Shown here: piece after piece, positions 1 through 9,006 of the stretch | Numbering within the stretch: the first letter of the stretch is position 1 | Layout: every line of letters starts with the position of its first letter | Source of the DNA: Indolivaga alginatilytica | GTDB taxonomy: Bacteria; Bacteroidota; Bacteroidia; Bacteroidales; Dysgonomonadaceae | Assembly (NCBI RefSeq): GCF_003201355.1 | Contig: NZ_QICL01000003.1 | Span: forward strand, 194,234-258,233 | Length of the DNA: 64,000 nt | Direction: 5' to 3' | The notes under the pieces: generated by a model | Database searches by the model: none | Seen by the model: only the letters and a program-made list of their open reading frames with translations | What the model was told of the DNA's origin: nothing | Translations under genes and position numbers: made by a program

Positions 1-35
1 CTTGTCAACTTGTCAACTAGTATACTTGTCAACTA
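1..35. repeat. Short direct repeat CTTGTCAACT upstream of rplC
   Basis: Three copies of a TTGTCAACT unit lie in the first 35 bases, the last two separated by AGTATA. They sit in the spacer before rplC, whose other side (probably rpsJ) is outside the window. No hairpin or promoter motif is evident. The function is unknown; slippage-generated spacer sequence is the simplest reading. Confidence 0.5.
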
Positions 36-51
36 AAAAAAAATTATTGAA

Positions 52-669
52 ATGCCAGGATTATTAGGAAAAAAAATCGGAATGACATCCGTTTTCAGTG
101 CCGAGGGAAAGAATGTTCCATGCACTGTTATCGAAGTGGGTCCTTGTGTTGTTACTCAAGTGAAGACTGCTGATAAAGATGGTTATGAGGCTGTTCAGTT
201 AGGTTTTGTCGATGCAAAAGACAAACATACTAGCAAACCTCTGCAAGGTCACTTTAAAAAAGCAGGAGTAACACCTAAGAGACACTTGGCTGAGTTCAAA
301 GGATTTGAAGAAAGCTACAAGTTAGGCGATGTAATAACTGTAGATTTGTTGGAGGAAAACGGCTTTATCGATGTTATCGGAACATCAAAAGGTAAAGGTT
401 TCCAAGGTGTTGTTAAACGCCACGGTTTTGCCGGGGTTGGTCAGGCAACATTAGGACAACATAACCGTTTACGTGCACCGGGTTCTATCGGAGCTTGTTC
501 TTATCCTGCTAAGGTGTTCAAAGGAACAAGAATGGGTGGACAAATGGGTAACGTACGTGTTACTGTTCAAAACTTACAAATTATTAAAGTGATCGCTGAA
601 CATAATCTTTTGTTAGTAAAAGGTTCTGTTCCGGGAAGCAAAGGTTCAATCGTATTAATTGAAAAATAA
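52..669 (+). CDS. rplC: 50S ribosomal protein L3
   Basis: Ribosomal protein L3 binds 23S rRNA near the peptidyl-transferase centre and is an early assembly protein. The 205 residues match the usual length. The N-terminus [12 protein letters not shown] and the central [16 protein letters not shown] to [10 protein letters not shown] region, which forms the loop reaching into the large subunit core, are intact. The ATG at 52 follows an A-rich leader with no Shine-Dalgarno, typical of Bacteroidetes. It is the first gene in the window of the S10-type operon and overlaps rplD by one base (TAATG). Confidence 0.98.
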   Translation: MPGLLGKKIGMTSVFSAEGKNVPCTVIEVGPCVVTQVKTADKDGYEAVQLGFVDAKDKHTSKPLQGHFKKAGVTPKRHLAEFKGFEESYKLGDVITVDLLEENGFIDVIGTSKGKGFQGVVKRHGFAGVGQATLGQHNRLRAPGSIGACSYPAKVFKGTRMGGQMGNVRVTVQNLQIIKVIAEHNLLLVKGSVPGSKGSIVLIEK

Positions 670-1298
670 TGGAACTTAGTGTATTTAACATAAGCGGTAA
701 GGATACCGGCAAGAAAGTATCGTTGGACGATGCTATCTATGGAATTGAGCCTAACGACCACGTTCTTTGGTTAGATGTAAAGCAGTATTTGGCTAATCAA
801 CGTCAAGGTACTCACAAGTCTAAAGAAAGAAGTGAATTGTCGGGTAGTACACGTAAGCTTATCAAACAAAAAGGTGGAGGTGGAGCTCGTCGTGGCGATA
901 TCAAATCTCCTATCTTAGTTGGTGGAGCTCGTGTTTTTGGTCCAAAACCAAGAGATTATAGCTTTAAATTGAACAAGAAAGTAAAAGTTCTTGCTCGTAA
1001 ATCTGCTCTTGCATACAAAGCTAAAGACAATCAAATCGTAGTAGTTGAGGATTTCAATTTCGAAACACCAAAAACTAAAGATTTTATTGCTTTGACTAAA
1101 AGTTTGCAAGTGGCTGATAAAAAGGTAGTTTTGGTTTTGTCGGATCAAAATAAAAACGTATATTTGTCGGCTCGTAATTTAGAGCGAGTTAAAGTTGTAA
1201 CTGCTTCTGAGATAAATGCTTACACCATCTTGAATTGTTCAAGCTTGATTATGGCAGAATCTTCGGTTGCAGTAATTGATAAACTTTTAAAAGCATAA
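669..1298 (+). CDS. rplD: 50S ribosomal protein L4
   Basis: L4 binds 23S rRNA domain I and lines the polypeptide exit tunnel. At 209 residues it has normal length. The K/G-rich extended loop around residues 60-85 ([12 protein letters not shown]) is the tunnel-lining arm. The start ATG shares its A with the stop codon of rplC, so translational coupling is likely. In enterobacteria L4 represses its own operon; nothing in this sequence shows whether that applies here. Confidence 0.98.
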   Translation: MELSVFNISGKDTGKKVSLDDAIYGIEPNDHVLWLDVKQYLANQRQGTHKSKERSELSGSTRKLIKQKGGGGARRGDIKSPILVGGARVFGPKPRDYSFKLNKKVKVLARKSALAYKAKDNQIVVVEDFNFETPKTKDFIALTKSLQVADKKVVLVLSDQNKNVYLSARNLERVKVVTASEINAYTILNCSSLIMAESSVAVIDKLLKA

Positions 1299-1303
1299 GG
1301 AGG
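1297..1303 (+). promoter_or_regulatory. Strong Shine-Dalgarno of rplW
   Basis: AAGGAGG lies 6 nt before the rplW ATG at 1310 and overlaps the rplD stop codon. Most genes here have A-rich leaders without such a motif, so this one is unusual and fixes the rplW start. Confidence 0.7.
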
Positions 1304-1309
1304 TAAAAA

Positions 1310-1603
1310 ATGGGTATTTTAATTAAACCAATTCTAACAGAAAAACAAACAGCGATCTCTGAAAAATTTCCGAATCGTTATGGTTTTCGTGTTGCTCCTA
1401 GTGCAAATAAGGTGGAAATCAAAAATGCAATAGAGCAAATTTACGGAGTTAAAGTAGAAGATATAAACACAATGAATTATGCCGGAAAACGCAAAAGCCG
1501 TTTTACAAAAGCTGGTGTGGTTAGTGGAAAAACTCCTGCTTACAAGAAAGCAATCGTAACCTTGAAAGAAGGTGAAGTAATAGACTTTTTTAGTAATATC
1601 TAA
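1310..1603 (+). CDS. rplW: 50S ribosomal protein L23
   Basis: L23 sits at the exit of the ribosomal tunnel and docks trigger factor, SRP and SecYEG. The 97-residue protein begins MGILIKPILTEK and has the family block NRYGFRVAPSANKVEIKNAIE followed by the basic loop AGKRKSRF. It has one of the few clear Shine-Dalgarno sequences in the cluster, AAGGAGG at 1297-1303. It is followed by rplB after 8 nt. Confidence 0.97.
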   Translation: MGILIKPILTEKQTAISEKFPNRYGFRVAPSANKVEIKNAIEQIYGVKVEDINTMNYAGKRKSRFTKAGVVSGKTPAYKKAIVTLKEGEVIDFFSNI

Positions 1604-1611
1604 GATAAAAA

Positions 1612-2436
1612 ATGGCAGTACGTAAATTAAAGCCCACAACACCGGGGCAAAGACACAAAATTATTGGTACATTCGAAGAGATCACTGCAAGTGTACCAGA
1701 AAAATCTCTTGTAGTCGGGAAGCATACTTCAGGTGGTCGTAACAATACTGGAAAGATGACTGTTCGCAACGTAGGTGGCGGTCATAAAAGAAAGTACAGA
1801 CTAATTGACTTCAAGAGAACTAAAGACGGAGTACCTGCTACAGTGGCAACAATTGAATACGACCCGAATCGTTCGGCTCGTATTGCTTTGTTACATTACG
1901 CAGACGGAGCAAAAGCTTATATGATTGCTCCTAATGGCCTGCAGGTAGGTCAAACAGTGATGTCAGGTGCTAATGCAGCTCCTGAGGTAGGAAATGCTTT
2001 GCCTTTGGCGAATATTCCTATCGGTACAGTAGTACATAATTTAGAATTACGTCCGGGACAAGGAGCGAAACTAGTTCGTTCGGCAGGAGGATTCGCACAG
2101 TTAACTTCTCGTGAAGGTGACTATGCTATCGTTAGAATGCCTTCCGGAGAAACACGTAAAATACTTTCAGCTTGTAAAGCAACTGTAGGTAGTGTTGGTA
2201 ACTCTGATCATGCACTTGAAAAATCAGGTAAAGCTGGTCGCTCTAGATGGCTTGGAAATCGTCCTCGTGTTAGAGGTGTAGTAATGAACCCTGTCGATCA
2301 CCCCATGGGTGGTGGTGAAGGTCGTGCTTCAGGAGGTCACCCAAGATCACGTAAAGGATTGTATTCTAAAGGTCTTAAAACAAGAGCACCAAAGAAACAT
2401 TCTTCTAAGTATATAATTGAAAGAAGAAAGAAGTAA
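1612..2436 (+). CDS. rplB: 50S ribosomal protein L2
   Basis: L2 is a core 23S rRNA-binding protein required for subunit association and peptidyl transfer. It has 274 residues with an OB-like N-terminal domain, an SH3-like domain, and the C-terminal [18 protein letters not shown] signature that contains the conserved histidine near the peptidyl-transferase centre. The basic tail [17 protein letters not shown] is typical. It lies between rplW and rpsS in the usual order. Confidence 0.99.
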   Translation: MAVRKLKPTTPGQRHKIIGTFEEITASVPEKSLVVGKHTSGGRNNTGKMTVRNVGGGHKRKYRLIDFKRTKDGVPATVATIEYDPNRSARIALLHYADGAKAYMIAPNGLQVGQTVMSGANAAPEVGNALPLANIPIGTVVHNLELRPGQGAKLVRSAGGFAQLTSREGDYAIVRMPSGETRKILSACKATVGSVGNSDHALEKSGKAGRSRWLGNRPRVRGVVMNPVDHPMGGGEGRASGGHPRSRKGLYSKGLKTRAPKKHSSKYIIERRKK

Positions 2437-2457
2437 CCTGATTTAATTAAAAGAATT

Positions 2458-2727
2458 ATGAGTCGTTCATTAAAAAAAGGCCCGTATATTAATGTTAAGC
2501 TTGAGAAAAAAGTTTTGGCTATGAATGAGTCAGGCAAGAAAGCTGTTGTTAAGACATGGGCAAGGGCTTCAATGATTTCACCTGATTTTGTAGGTCATAC
2601 TATTGCTGTTCATAACGGAAATAAATTTATTCCTGTATATGTAACTGAGAATATGGTAGGTCATAAATTAGGAGAATTTGCTCTAACTCGTACTTTCCGT
2701 GGACACGGTGGTAACAAGAAGAGATAA
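2458..2727 (+). CDS. rpsS: 30S ribosomal protein S19
   Basis: S19 binds the head of 16S rRNA with S13 and contacts the A-site tRNA and bridge B1a. The 89-residue protein has [11 protein letters not shown] at the start and [20 protein letters not shown] near the end, both diagnostic. It has normal length and the expected position between rplB and rplV. Confidence 0.98.
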   Translation: MSRSLKKGPYINVKLEKKVLAMNESGKKAVVKTWARASMISPDFVGHTIAVHNGNKFIPVYVTENMVGHKLGEFALTRTFRGHGGNKKR

Positions 2728-2776
2728 TCAAGCAAAAGCCAAAATTTATTCAACAAAAAAGAAACATTAATATAAA

Positions 2777-3184
2777 ATGGGTAAGAGAAAAAGAATAGCA
2801 GCTGACGCTAGAAAAGAAGCCAAACAAACGGTTTCTTTAGCTAAGTTGAACAACATTCCTACTTCGCCACGTAAAATGCGTTTAGTTGCAGATATGGTGA
2901 GAGGTATGGAAGCGTTTAGAGCTCTTGGCGTTTTGAAATTCTCAAATAAAGAAGCAGCTGCAAGAGTTGAAAAACTATTGCGTTCTTCTATTGCTAACTG
3001 GGAAGCTAAAAATGAGCGTAAAGCCGAGAGTGGTGAACTTTATGTGTCTTCGATATATGTAGATGGAGGTGCGATGTTAAAAAGACTTCGTCCTGCTCCA
3101 CAAGGTAGAGGTTACAGAATTCGTAAACGTTCGAATCACGTAACTATTACAGTTGATGCACTTAGTAATAAAAAACAAAATTAA
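2777..3184 (+). CDS. rplV: 50S ribosomal protein L22
   Basis: L22 lines the exit tunnel next to L4; its beta-hairpin is a site of macrolide resistance mutations in other bacteria. It is 135 residues long, with an N-terminal basic extension relative to the 110-residue E. coli protein. The hairpin tip [18 protein letters not shown] is intact. There is a 49 nt gap after rpsS and 9 nt before rpsC. Confidence 0.97.
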   Translation: MGKRKRIAADARKEAKQTVSLAKLNNIPTSPRKMRLVADMVRGMEAFRALGVLKFSNKEAAARVEKLLRSSIANWEAKNERKAESGELYVSSIYVDGGAMLKRLRPAPQGRGYRIRKRSNHVTITVDALSNKKQN

Positions 3185-3193
3185 TTTAGCCAG

Positions 3194-3940
3194 ATGGGAC
3201 AAAAAATCAATCCGATAGCGAATCGTTTAGGTATAATAAGAGGATGGGATTCTAACTGGTACGGCGGCAACAATTACGGTGCTACTTTATTGGAAGATAG
3301 CAAAATCCGTAAATACTTGAATGCTCGCCTGGCAAAAGCTAGTGTATCTCGCATAGTGATCGAAAGAACTTTGAAACTTGTAACTATTACTGTATGTACA
3401 GCCCGTCCCGGTATTATTATCGGAAAAGGCGGTCAGGAAGTAGACAAGCTAAAAGAGGAATTAAAGAAAATTACAGATAAAGATATTCAAATCAATATTT
3501 TTGAAATCAAAAAACCTGAGTTAGATGCAGTAATAGTAGCTAATAATATTGCACGTCAGTTAGAAGGTAAAATTGCTTACCGTCGTGCAATCAAAATGGC
3601 TATTGCTTCAACTATCAGAATGGGTGCTGAAGGTATCAAAATCCAAATCTCTGGACGTTTGAACGGAGCTGAAATGGCTCGTTCGGAAATGTACAAAGAA
3701 GGAAGAACTCCACTTCACACATTCCGTGCTGATATTGATTATGCTCATGCTGAGGCTTTGACTAAAGTTGGTTTACTCGGTATCAAAGTATGGATTTGCC
3801 GTGGAGAAATTTATGGCAAGAAAGACCTTGCACCATCATTTGTAGTATCTAAAGAACCATCTTCTTCTCAAAACAGAGGAGGGAATGATAATCGTAGATC
3901 GAACGATGGAAGAGGTTTCAAGAAAGGAAAGAGAAAATAA
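3194..3940 (+). CDS. rpsC: 30S ribosomal protein S3
   Basis: S3 forms part of the mRNA entry channel and carries helicase-like activity on mRNA. Of its 248 residues, 1-210 make the KH type-2 domain ([20 protein letters not shown], with the GxxG loop) and the C-terminal S3 domain. The last 30 residues are a low-complexity basic tail rich in N, R and G, which is common in Bacteroidetes. Confidence 0.98.
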   Translation: MGQKINPIANRLGIIRGWDSNWYGGNNYGATLLEDSKIRKYLNARLAKASVSRIVIERTLKLVTITVCTARPGIIIGKGGQEVDKLKEELKKITDKDIQINIFEIKKPELDAVIVANNIARQLEGKIAYRRAIKMAIASTIRMGAEGIKIQISGRLNGAEMARSEMYKEGRTPLHTFRADIDYAHAEALTKVGLLGIKVWICRGEIYGKKDLAPSFVVSKEPSSSQNRGGNDNRRSNDGRGFKKGKRK

Positions 3941-3961
3941 GAATTAAACATTTGAAAAAAG

Positions 3962-4393
3962 ATGTTACAACCGAAGAAAACAAAATTTAGAAGACAGCAA
4001 AAAGGTCGCATGAAAGGTAATGCCCAAAGAGGCAGCCAACTTGCTTTCGGTTCGTTCGGTATCAAGACCCTTGAGACCAAATGGATTACCGGACGTCAGA
4101 TCGAAGCGGCTCGTATTGCTGTAACTCGTTACATGCAACGTCAAGGTCAGGTTTGGGTGAGAATTTTCCCAGACAAACCGATTACAAAGAAACCTGCTGA
4201 AGTGCGTATGGGTAAGGGTAAAGGTTCGCCAGAAGGATTTGTGGCACCCGTTACTCCGGGAAGAATGATTTTCGAAATCGAAGGTGTATCTTTTGAAGTT
4301 GCTAAAGAAGCATTGCGTTTAGCAGCTCAAAAATTACCGGTTACTACAAAATTTGTGGTACGCAGAGATTATGATTTAACTCAAAATTCTTAA
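3962..4393 (+). CDS. rplP: 50S ribosomal protein L16
   Basis: L16 contacts the elbow of A- and P-site tRNAs and is needed for late 50S assembly. It has 143 residues with the signature [19 protein letters not shown] and the basic stretch [15 protein letters not shown], the arm that reaches the tRNA. It begins [19 protein letters not shown]. It is followed by rpmC after 5 nt. Confidence 0.98.
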   Translation: MLQPKKTKFRRQQKGRMKGNAQRGSQLAFGSFGIKTLETKWITGRQIEAARIAVTRYMQRQGQVWVRIFPDKPITKKPAEVRMGKGKGSPEGFVAPVTPGRMIFEIEGVSFEVAKEALRLAAQKLPVTTKFVVRRDYDLTQNS

Positions 4394-4398
4394 GCACT

Positions 4399-4596
4399 AT
4401 GAAGATTGCAGAAGTAAGAGAATTATCCGAAAAGGATTTAGCAGAAAGATTGAATGTCGAAAAATTGGCATTGGATCAATTAGTTTTGAACCACAGTGTG
4501 ACTCCATTGGATAACCCTGGTAAGATTAAAGAAAAGCGCCGTGATATCGCTCGTATCTTGACAGTGTTGCGTCAAAGAGAAATAAATAAAAAGTAA
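4399..4596 (+). CDS. rpmC: 50S ribosomal protein L29
   Basis: L29 is a small two-helix protein beside L23 at the tunnel exit. The 65 residues show the expected helical hairpin, with the family pattern NPGKIKEKRRDIARILTVLRQRE at the C-terminus (residues 39-61). It lies between rplP and rpsQ, as in nearly all bacteria. Confidence 0.95.
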   Translation: MKIAEVRELSEKDLAERLNVEKLALDQLVLNHSVTPLDNPGKIKEKRRDIARILTVLRQREINKK

Positions 4597-4605
4597 TAAG
4601 AGCTG

Positions 4606-4863
4606 ATGGAAACTAGAAATTTAAGAAAAGAAAGAATCGGGGTCGTTTTCAGTAATAAAATGGATAAGACCGTTACTGTTGCTGTAAAATGGAAAGAAAA
4701 ACACCCTATTTACGGGAAATTCGTTAATAAAACGAAGAAATTTCATGCTCATGATGAAAAAAACGAGTGTAACATCGGTGATACTGTACGTATTATGGAA
4801 ACTCGTCCTTTGAGCAAAACTAAAAGATGGAGATTAATCGAAATAATCGAAAGGGCTAAATAA
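4606..4863 (+). CDS. rpsQ: 30S ribosomal protein S17
   Basis: S17 is a primary 16S rRNA-binding protein with an OB fold. The 85-residue protein contains [18 protein letters not shown] and [20 protein letters not shown], both diagnostic. Its stop codon is one base from the rplN ATG, so the two are probably translationally coupled. Confidence 0.97.
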   Translation: METRNLRKERIGVVFSNKMDKTVTVAVKWKEKHPIYGKFVNKTKKFHAHDEKNECNIGDTVRIMETRPLSKTKRWRLIEIIERAK

Positions 4864-4864
4864 A

Positions 4865-5230
4865 ATGATACAACAAGAATCGAGATTAGCAGTAACGGAC
4901 AACAGCGGAGCCAGAGAAGCTCTATGTATCCGAGTACTAGGAGGCACAAGAAGACGCTATGCATCTGTTGGAGATATAATAGTAGTTGCTATCAAAAGTG
5001 TGATCCCTTCAAGTGATGTTAAGAAAGGTGCAGTAACTAAAGCAATGGTTGTACGTACAAGAAAAGAAGTACGTAGAGCTGACGGATCATATATCCGTTT
5101 CGACGACAATGCGTGTGTATTGTTGAATGCTGCCGGTGAAATCAGAGGAACCCGTATTTTCGGACCAGTAGCAAGAGAATTGCGATCGGTGAATATGAAG
5201 ATCGTTTCTTTAGCACCAGAGGTACTTTAA
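4865..5230 (+). CDS. rplN: 50S ribosomal protein L14
   Basis: L14 lies at the subunit interface and forms intersubunit bridges with 16S rRNA. Length is 121 residues. The beginning [27 protein letters not shown] and the end [18 protein letters not shown] are typical. It is expressed from the same transcript as rpsQ and rplX. Confidence 0.98.
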   Translation: MIQQESRLAVTDNSGAREALCIRVLGGTRRRYASVGDIIVVAIKSVIPSSDVKKGAVTKAMVVRTRKEVRRADGSYIRFDDNACVLLNAAGEIRGTRIFGPVARELRSVNMKIVSLAPEVL

Positions 5231-5251
5231 TCTAAATAAATCCAGACGGTA

Positions 5252-5569
5252 ATGAGTAAGTTACATATAAAGAAAGGTGACATCGTTTATGTGAACACCG
5301 GTACAGACAAAGGTAAGACAGGTCGCGTTGTTAAAGTCATTATTGACAAACAACGTGCCATTGTTGAAGGTCTGAACATGGTATCTAAGCATACTAAGCC
5401 TAATGCAAAAAATCCTCAAGGAGGTATTGAGAAAGTAGAAGCTCCTATTCATATATCTAATTTGAATGTGGTAGATCCTGAATCAGGAAAGCCAACAAGA
5501 ATTGGACGTAAAGAATTGAATGGTAAGCTAGTGCGTTATTCTAAAAAAACAGGGAAGGAGATTAAATAA
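5252..5569 (+). CDS. rplX: 50S ribosomal protein L24
   Basis: L24 is an assembly-initiating protein with a KOW motif. The 105 residues contain [20 protein letters not shown] near the N-terminus, which is the KOW segment that binds 23S rRNA domain I. The stop and the rplE start overlap by one base (TAATG), the same arrangement as rplC/rplD. Confidence 0.97.
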   Translation: MSKLHIKKGDIVYVNTGTDKGKTGRVVKVIIDKQRAIVEGLNMVSKHTKPNAKNPQGGIEKVEAPIHISNLNVVDPESGKPTRIGRKELNGKLVRYSKKTGKEIK

Positions 5570-6132
5570 TGAGCAATACAACAACTCTTAAAACAGAATA
5601 TAAAGATCGTATTGTTTCTTCTCTGATGAAAGAATTCGATTATAAATCGCCAATGCAAGTGCCTGTTCTTAAAAAGATTGTTATCAATCAAGGTTTAGGA
5701 ATAGCAGTTGCCGATAAAAAGATCATCGAAACAGCAATCAACGAGTTGACTGCGATCACTGGTCAAAAAGCTGTAGCAACAGTATCTAAAAAAGATATTT
5801 CGAACTTTAAGTTGCGTAAAAAAATGCCTATTGGTGTAATGGTAACATTGCGTGGTAACCAAATGTACGAATTTTTGGAAAGACTTGTAAAAGTTGCACT
5901 TCCTCGTATTCGTGACTTCAAAGGTATCGAAAGCAAACTTGATGGACGCGGTAACTATACATTAGGTATACAGGAGCAAATCATTTTCCCTGAAATTAAT
6001 ATCGATTCGATTAGTAAAATTCTGGGAATGAATATTACCTTTGTAACTTCTGCAAAAACAGATGAAGAAGGGTATGCTCTTTTGAAAGAATTTGGTTTAC
6101 CATTTAAGAACGCAAAAAAAGAATTGATATAA
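5569..6132 (+). CDS. rplE: 50S ribosomal protein L5
   Basis: L5 binds 5S rRNA with L18 and L25 and forms bridge B1b to S13. It has 187 residues, with the family motifs [12 protein letters not shown] and [26 protein letters not shown]. The length is close to the 179-185 usual. It overlaps rplX by one base and is followed by rpsN after 1 nt. Confidence 0.98.
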   Translation: MSNTTTLKTEYKDRIVSSLMKEFDYKSPMQVPVLKKIVINQGLGIAVADKKIIETAINELTAITGQKAVATVSKKDISNFKLRKKMPIGVMVTLRGNQMYEFLERLVKVALPRIRDFKGIESKLDGRGNYTLGIQEQIIFPEINIDSISKILGMNITFVTSAKTDEEGYALLKEFGLPFKNAKKELI

Positions 6133-6133
6133 G

Positions 6134-6403
6134 ATGGCAAAAGAATCAATGAAAGCCCGTGAGGTTAAAAGAGCAAGATTAGTAGCTAAATATGCAGCTA
6201 AAAGAGCTCAGTTGAAGTCTGAAGGAGATTACGAAGGACTTCAAGCTCTGCCAAAGAATGCGTCTCCTGTTCGTCTACACAACAGATGTAGTATGACCGG
6301 TCGTCCAAAAGGGTATTTACGCCAATTTGGAATCTCTCGTATTCAGTTCAGAGAAATGGCTTCTAAAGGCTTAATACCAGGCATCAAGAAAGCTAGCTGG
6401 TAA
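6134..6403 (+). CDS. rpsN: 30S ribosomal protein S14, zinc-free form
   Basis: S14 is a late-binding protein of the 30S head. This is the 89-residue type, which lacks the two CxxC zinc pairs of the short 61-residue form. The block [27 protein letters not shown] is conserved and the protein ends in KKASW. A 66 nt spacer with a GC-rich hairpin separates it from rpsH. Confidence 0.97.
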   Translation: MAKESMKAREVKRARLVAKYAAKRAQLKSEGDYEGLQALPKNASPVRLHNRCSMTGRPKGYLRQFGISRIQFREMASKGLIPGIKKASW

Positions 6404-6429
6404 TATAAAGAATTTTTTTTAGAATTAAA

Positions 6430-6460
6430 TATTGTCCCGGGTTCGGGATTAATTTAAATC
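6430..6460 (+). promoter_or_regulatory. Hairpin in the rpsN-rpsH spacer
   Basis: The spacer holds TCCCG-GGTT-CGGGA, extended by A/T pairs on both sides (ATTG before, TTAAT after). It is the only GC-rich structure in an otherwise AT-rich 66 nt gap. It could be an attenuating or protective hairpin or a binding site for a ribosomal protein. It has no T-tract long enough for a good intrinsic terminator. The function is inferred only. Confidence 0.4.
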
Positions 6461-6469
6461 AATTTTATA

Positions 6470-6865
6470 ATGACAGATCCAATAGCAGATTATTTGACGC
6501 GCTTGAGAAACGCCATCATGGCGAAGCACAGAGTGGTAGAAATACCAGCGTCGAATTTGAAAAGAGAAATTACTAAAATTCTCTTTGAAAAAGGCTACAT
6601 ACTTAACTATAAGTTTGTAGAAGAAGGTCCTCAAGGTTCTATTAAAATAGCCTTGAAATATGACCCCGTAAATAAAGTGAATGCGATTAAGAAATTAATT
6701 CGTATCTCAACTCCAGGTCTTCGTAAGTATACAGGATACAAAGAGATGCCAAGAGTACTTAACGGTCTTGGTATAGCTGTATTGTCTACCTCTCAAGGTA
6801 TTATGACTGACAAAGAAGCTCGCGGTTTGAAAGTGGGTGGAGAAGTTTTATGTTATGTTTATTAA
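6470..6865 (+). CDS. rpsH: 30S ribosomal protein S8
   Basis: S8 is a primary 16S rRNA-binding protein that organises the platform. The 131-residue protein starts [15 protein letters not shown] and ends [13 protein letters not shown], with the rRNA-binding [12 protein letters not shown] motif. In E. coli S8 represses the spc operon. The GC-rich hairpin at 6430-6460 upstream could be related, but that is speculation. Confidence 0.98.
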   Translation: MTDPIADYLTRLRNAIMAKHRVVEIPASNLKREITKILFEKGYILNYKFVEEGPQGSIKIALKYDPVNKVNAIKKLIRISTPGLRKYTGYKEMPRVLNGLGIAVLSTSQGIMTDKEARGLKVGGEVLCYVY

Positions 6866-6869
6866 TTAA

Positions 6870-6876
6870 GAGGAGG
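6870..6876 (+). promoter_or_regulatory. Strong Shine-Dalgarno deciding the rplF start
   Basis: GAGGAGG is 6 nt upstream of the ATG at 6883. An in-frame ATG exists at 6850, inside the end of rpsH, but the ribosome binding site and the family N-terminus MSRIGKLPI both point to 6883. Confidence 0.75.
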
Positions 6877-6882
6877 TATACT

Positions 6883-7437
6883 ATGTCAAGAATTGGAAAA
6901 TTACCTATAACTATCCCTGCGGGAGTTACCGTAAGTGTGGATAAAGACAATTTAGTTACCGTAAAAGGTGCTAAAGGTGAATTAACTCAAAGTGTAAATC
7001 CTGATATCAAAGTTACTGTTGACGCTGAAGTGTTGACGGTTACTCGTCCAACTGATGAAAAAGAGCACCGTGCTTTGCATGGTCTTTACAGATCGTTGAT
7101 AAATAACATGGTTATTGGAGTTTCTGAAGGATATCGTAAAGAATTAGAATTAGTAGGGGTTGGTTACCGTGCATCTAATGCAGGGCAACAATTAGACCTT
7201 TCTCTAGGTTATACTCACAACATTCACATGTTGTTACCAAAAGAGATAATCATAGAAACTAAATCTGAGAGAAACAAGAATCCTCTAATCATTTTAGAAT
7301 CTTGCGATAAAGAGCTTATCGGTATGGTGTGTGCTAAAATCCGTTCATTCCGTAAACCAGAGCCTTATAAAGGTAAAGGTATTCGTTTTGTGGGTGAAGT
7401 TATACGTCGTAAGTCTGGTAAATCGGCAGGTAAATAA
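6883..7437 (+). CDS. rplF: 50S ribosomal protein L6
   Basis: L6 sits near the factor-binding site and the sarcin-ricin loop. The chosen start gives 184 residues beginning MSRIGKLPITIPAGV. A longer frame from 6850 adds eleven residues that do not belong to the family and would overlap rpsH. Two L6 repeats are present, and the C-terminal KPEPYKGKGIRFVGEVIRRKSGK is the conserved rRNA-binding end. Confidence 0.97.
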   Translation: MSRIGKLPITIPAGVTVSVDKDNLVTVKGAKGELTQSVNPDIKVTVDAEVLTVTRPTDEKEHRALHGLYRSLINNMVIGVSEGYRKELELVGVGYRASNAGQQLDLSLGYTHNIHMLLPKEIIIETKSERNKNPLIILESCDKELIGMVCAKIRSFRKPEPYKGKGIRFVGEVIRRKSGKSAGK

Positions 7438-7458
7438 TTTACGTAAACTGTAAAAATC

Positions 7459-7803
7459 ATGACAACGAAGACAGATAGAAGAAATAAGATAAAGTTAGAT
7501 GTACGTAGTAAAATACAAGGTACAACTGAACGTCCCCGTTTGACAGTTTTCAGAAGTAACAAGCAAATTTATGCTCAGGTTATTGACGATTTAACTGGAA
7601 AAACCCTAGCTTCTGCTTCTTCTCTTAAAATCGGAGACAAAGCTCCTAAAAAAGAGATGGCAGCAAAAGTAGGTGAGCTAGTAGCTAAGGCTGCTCAAGA
7701 AGCAGGCGTAACATCTGTAGTATTTGACCGAAACGGTTATTTATATCACGGTAGAGTTAAAGAAATGGCAGATGCTGCCCGTAAAGGTGGACTTAAATTT
7801 TAA
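7459..7803 (+). CDS. rplR: 50S ribosomal protein L18
   Basis: L18 carries 5S rRNA into the 50S subunit. The 114 residues include [20 protein letters not shown] and the C-terminal [26 protein letters not shown], both typical. It is followed by rpsE after 5 nt. Confidence 0.98.
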   Translation: MTTKTDRRNKIKLDVRSKIQGTTERPRLTVFRSNKQIYAQVIDDLTGKTLASASSLKIGDKAPKKEMAAKVGELVAKAAQEAGVTSVVFDRNGYLYHGRVKEMADAARKGGLKF

Positions 7804-7808
7804 TACAA

Positions 7809-8327
7809 ATGGCAGGAATTAATAATAAAGTAAAATCGACCAACGATATCGAACTGAAAGACAGATTAGTGGCTATCAATCGCGTTACAAAAGTAACAAA
7901 GGGTGGTCGTACATTCAGTTTTGCTGCTATCGTCGTTGTAGGTAACGAAGATGGTATAGTTGGTTGGGGCTTAGGTAAAGCCGGCGAGGTAACTACAGCC
8001 ATTGCAAAAGGAGTTGAAGCTGCTAAGAAAAACCTGATCAAAGTTCCGGTATTGAAAGGAACTATCCCTCACGAACAACTTGCTCGTTTCGGTGGATCGG
8101 AAGTTTTCATCAAACCAGCTTCTCCCGGTACAGGAGTAAAAGCAGGTGGTGCGATGCGCGCCGTGCTTGAAAGTGTTGGTGTAACTGACGTTCTTGCGAA
8201 ATCTAAAGGTTCATCTAACCCTCACAACTTGGTGAAGGCTACAATCGAAGCTTTAGGTGAACTAAGAGATGCTTATACTGTTGCTCAAAACAGAGGAGTA
8301 TCTATGGCGAAAGTGTTTAAAGGTTAA
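7809..8327 (+). CDS. rpsE: 30S ribosomal protein S5
   Basis: S5 contributes to decoding fidelity and to the mRNA entry channel. It has 172 residues, with an N-terminal double-stranded RNA-binding fold ([21 protein letters not shown]) and a C-terminal GHMP-like domain ([19 protein letters not shown]). It has the normal length and position. Confidence 0.98.
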   Translation: MAGINNKVKSTNDIELKDRLVAINRVTKVTKGGRTFSFAAIVVVGNEDGIVGWGLGKAGEVTTAIAKGVEAAKKNLIKVPVLKGTIPHEQLARFGGSEVFIKPASPGTGVKAGGAMRAVLESVGVTDVLAKSKGSSNPHNLVKATIEALGELRDAYTVAQNRGVSMAKVFKG

Positions 8328-8347
8328 TTTGCAAGAAAATCAAAATT

Positions 8348-8524
8348 ATGGCAACAATTAAAGTTAAACAAGTTAGAAGCAGAATCAATAGCCCTATAGA
8401 TCAAAAAAGAACATTGGATGCTCTGGGGTTAAGAAAATTGAATAGAGTGGTTGAACATCCCGATAATCCAGCAGTAAGAGGGATGATCGAGAAAGTAAAA
8501 CACTTAGTTTCTATAGTAGAGTAA
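8348..8524 (+). CDS. rpmD: 50S ribosomal protein L30
   Basis: L30 is a small, non-essential 23S rRNA-binding protein. This gene is only 58 codons, so a 60-codon ORF cutoff would miss it. The translation begins MATIKVKQVRSRINSPID and continues TLDALGLRKLNRVVEHPDN, the canonical L30 sequence. It fills the gap between rpsE and rplO exactly where L30 is expected. Confidence 0.96.
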   Translation: MATIKVKQVRSRINSPIDQKRTLDALGLRKLNRVVEHPDNPAVRGMIEKVKHLVSIVE

Positions 8525-8555
8525 TAATCTAGTAAAAGATAAAAAATCTAAGCAT

Positions 8556-9005
8556 ATGAATTTATCGAATTTAAAACCTGCTGAAGGTTCTACTAAAACA
8601 AGAAAAAGAATTGGTCGTGGTACCGGTTCTGGTTTGGGTGGTACTTCAACAAGAGGTCATAAAGGTGCTAAGTCTAGATCGGGTTATTCAAAGAAGATCG
8701 GTTTTGAAGGAGGTCAAATGCCTATCCAACGCCGTCTTCCTAAATATGGTTTTAAAAATATCAATCGTATAGAATACAAACCTATTAATTTGAATGTACT
8801 TCAGGATTTGGCTGATGCTCAAAAACTAACAAAAATTGATATTCAGACCCTGATCGACGCTGGTTTTGTTTCATCTAAGCACTTAGTGAAGATTTTAGGT
8901 AATGGAGCATTAACTGTAAAGTTAGATGTTGAAGCTCATTCTTTCTCTAAGACAGCAGAAGCTGCGATTTTAGCAGTAGGTGGAACCGCAACAAAACTGA
9001 AGTAA
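8556..9005 (+). CDS. rplO: 50S ribosomal protein L15
   Basis: L15 is a late 50S assembly protein with a long glycine-rich N-terminal extension that threads into 23S rRNA. Its 149 residues begin MNLSNLKPAEGSTKTRKRIGRG and contain GFEGGQMPIQRRLPKYGF. Its stop is one base from the secY start, so the two are likely coupled. Confidence 0.98.
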   Translation: MNLSNLKPAEGSTKTRKRIGRGTGSGLGGTSTRGHKGAKSRSGYSKKIGFEGGQMPIQRRLPKYGFKNINRIEYKPINLNVLQDLADAQKLTKIDIQTLIDAGFVSSKHLVKILGNGALTVKLDVEAHSFSKTAEAAILAVGGTATKLK

Positions 9006-9006
9006 G

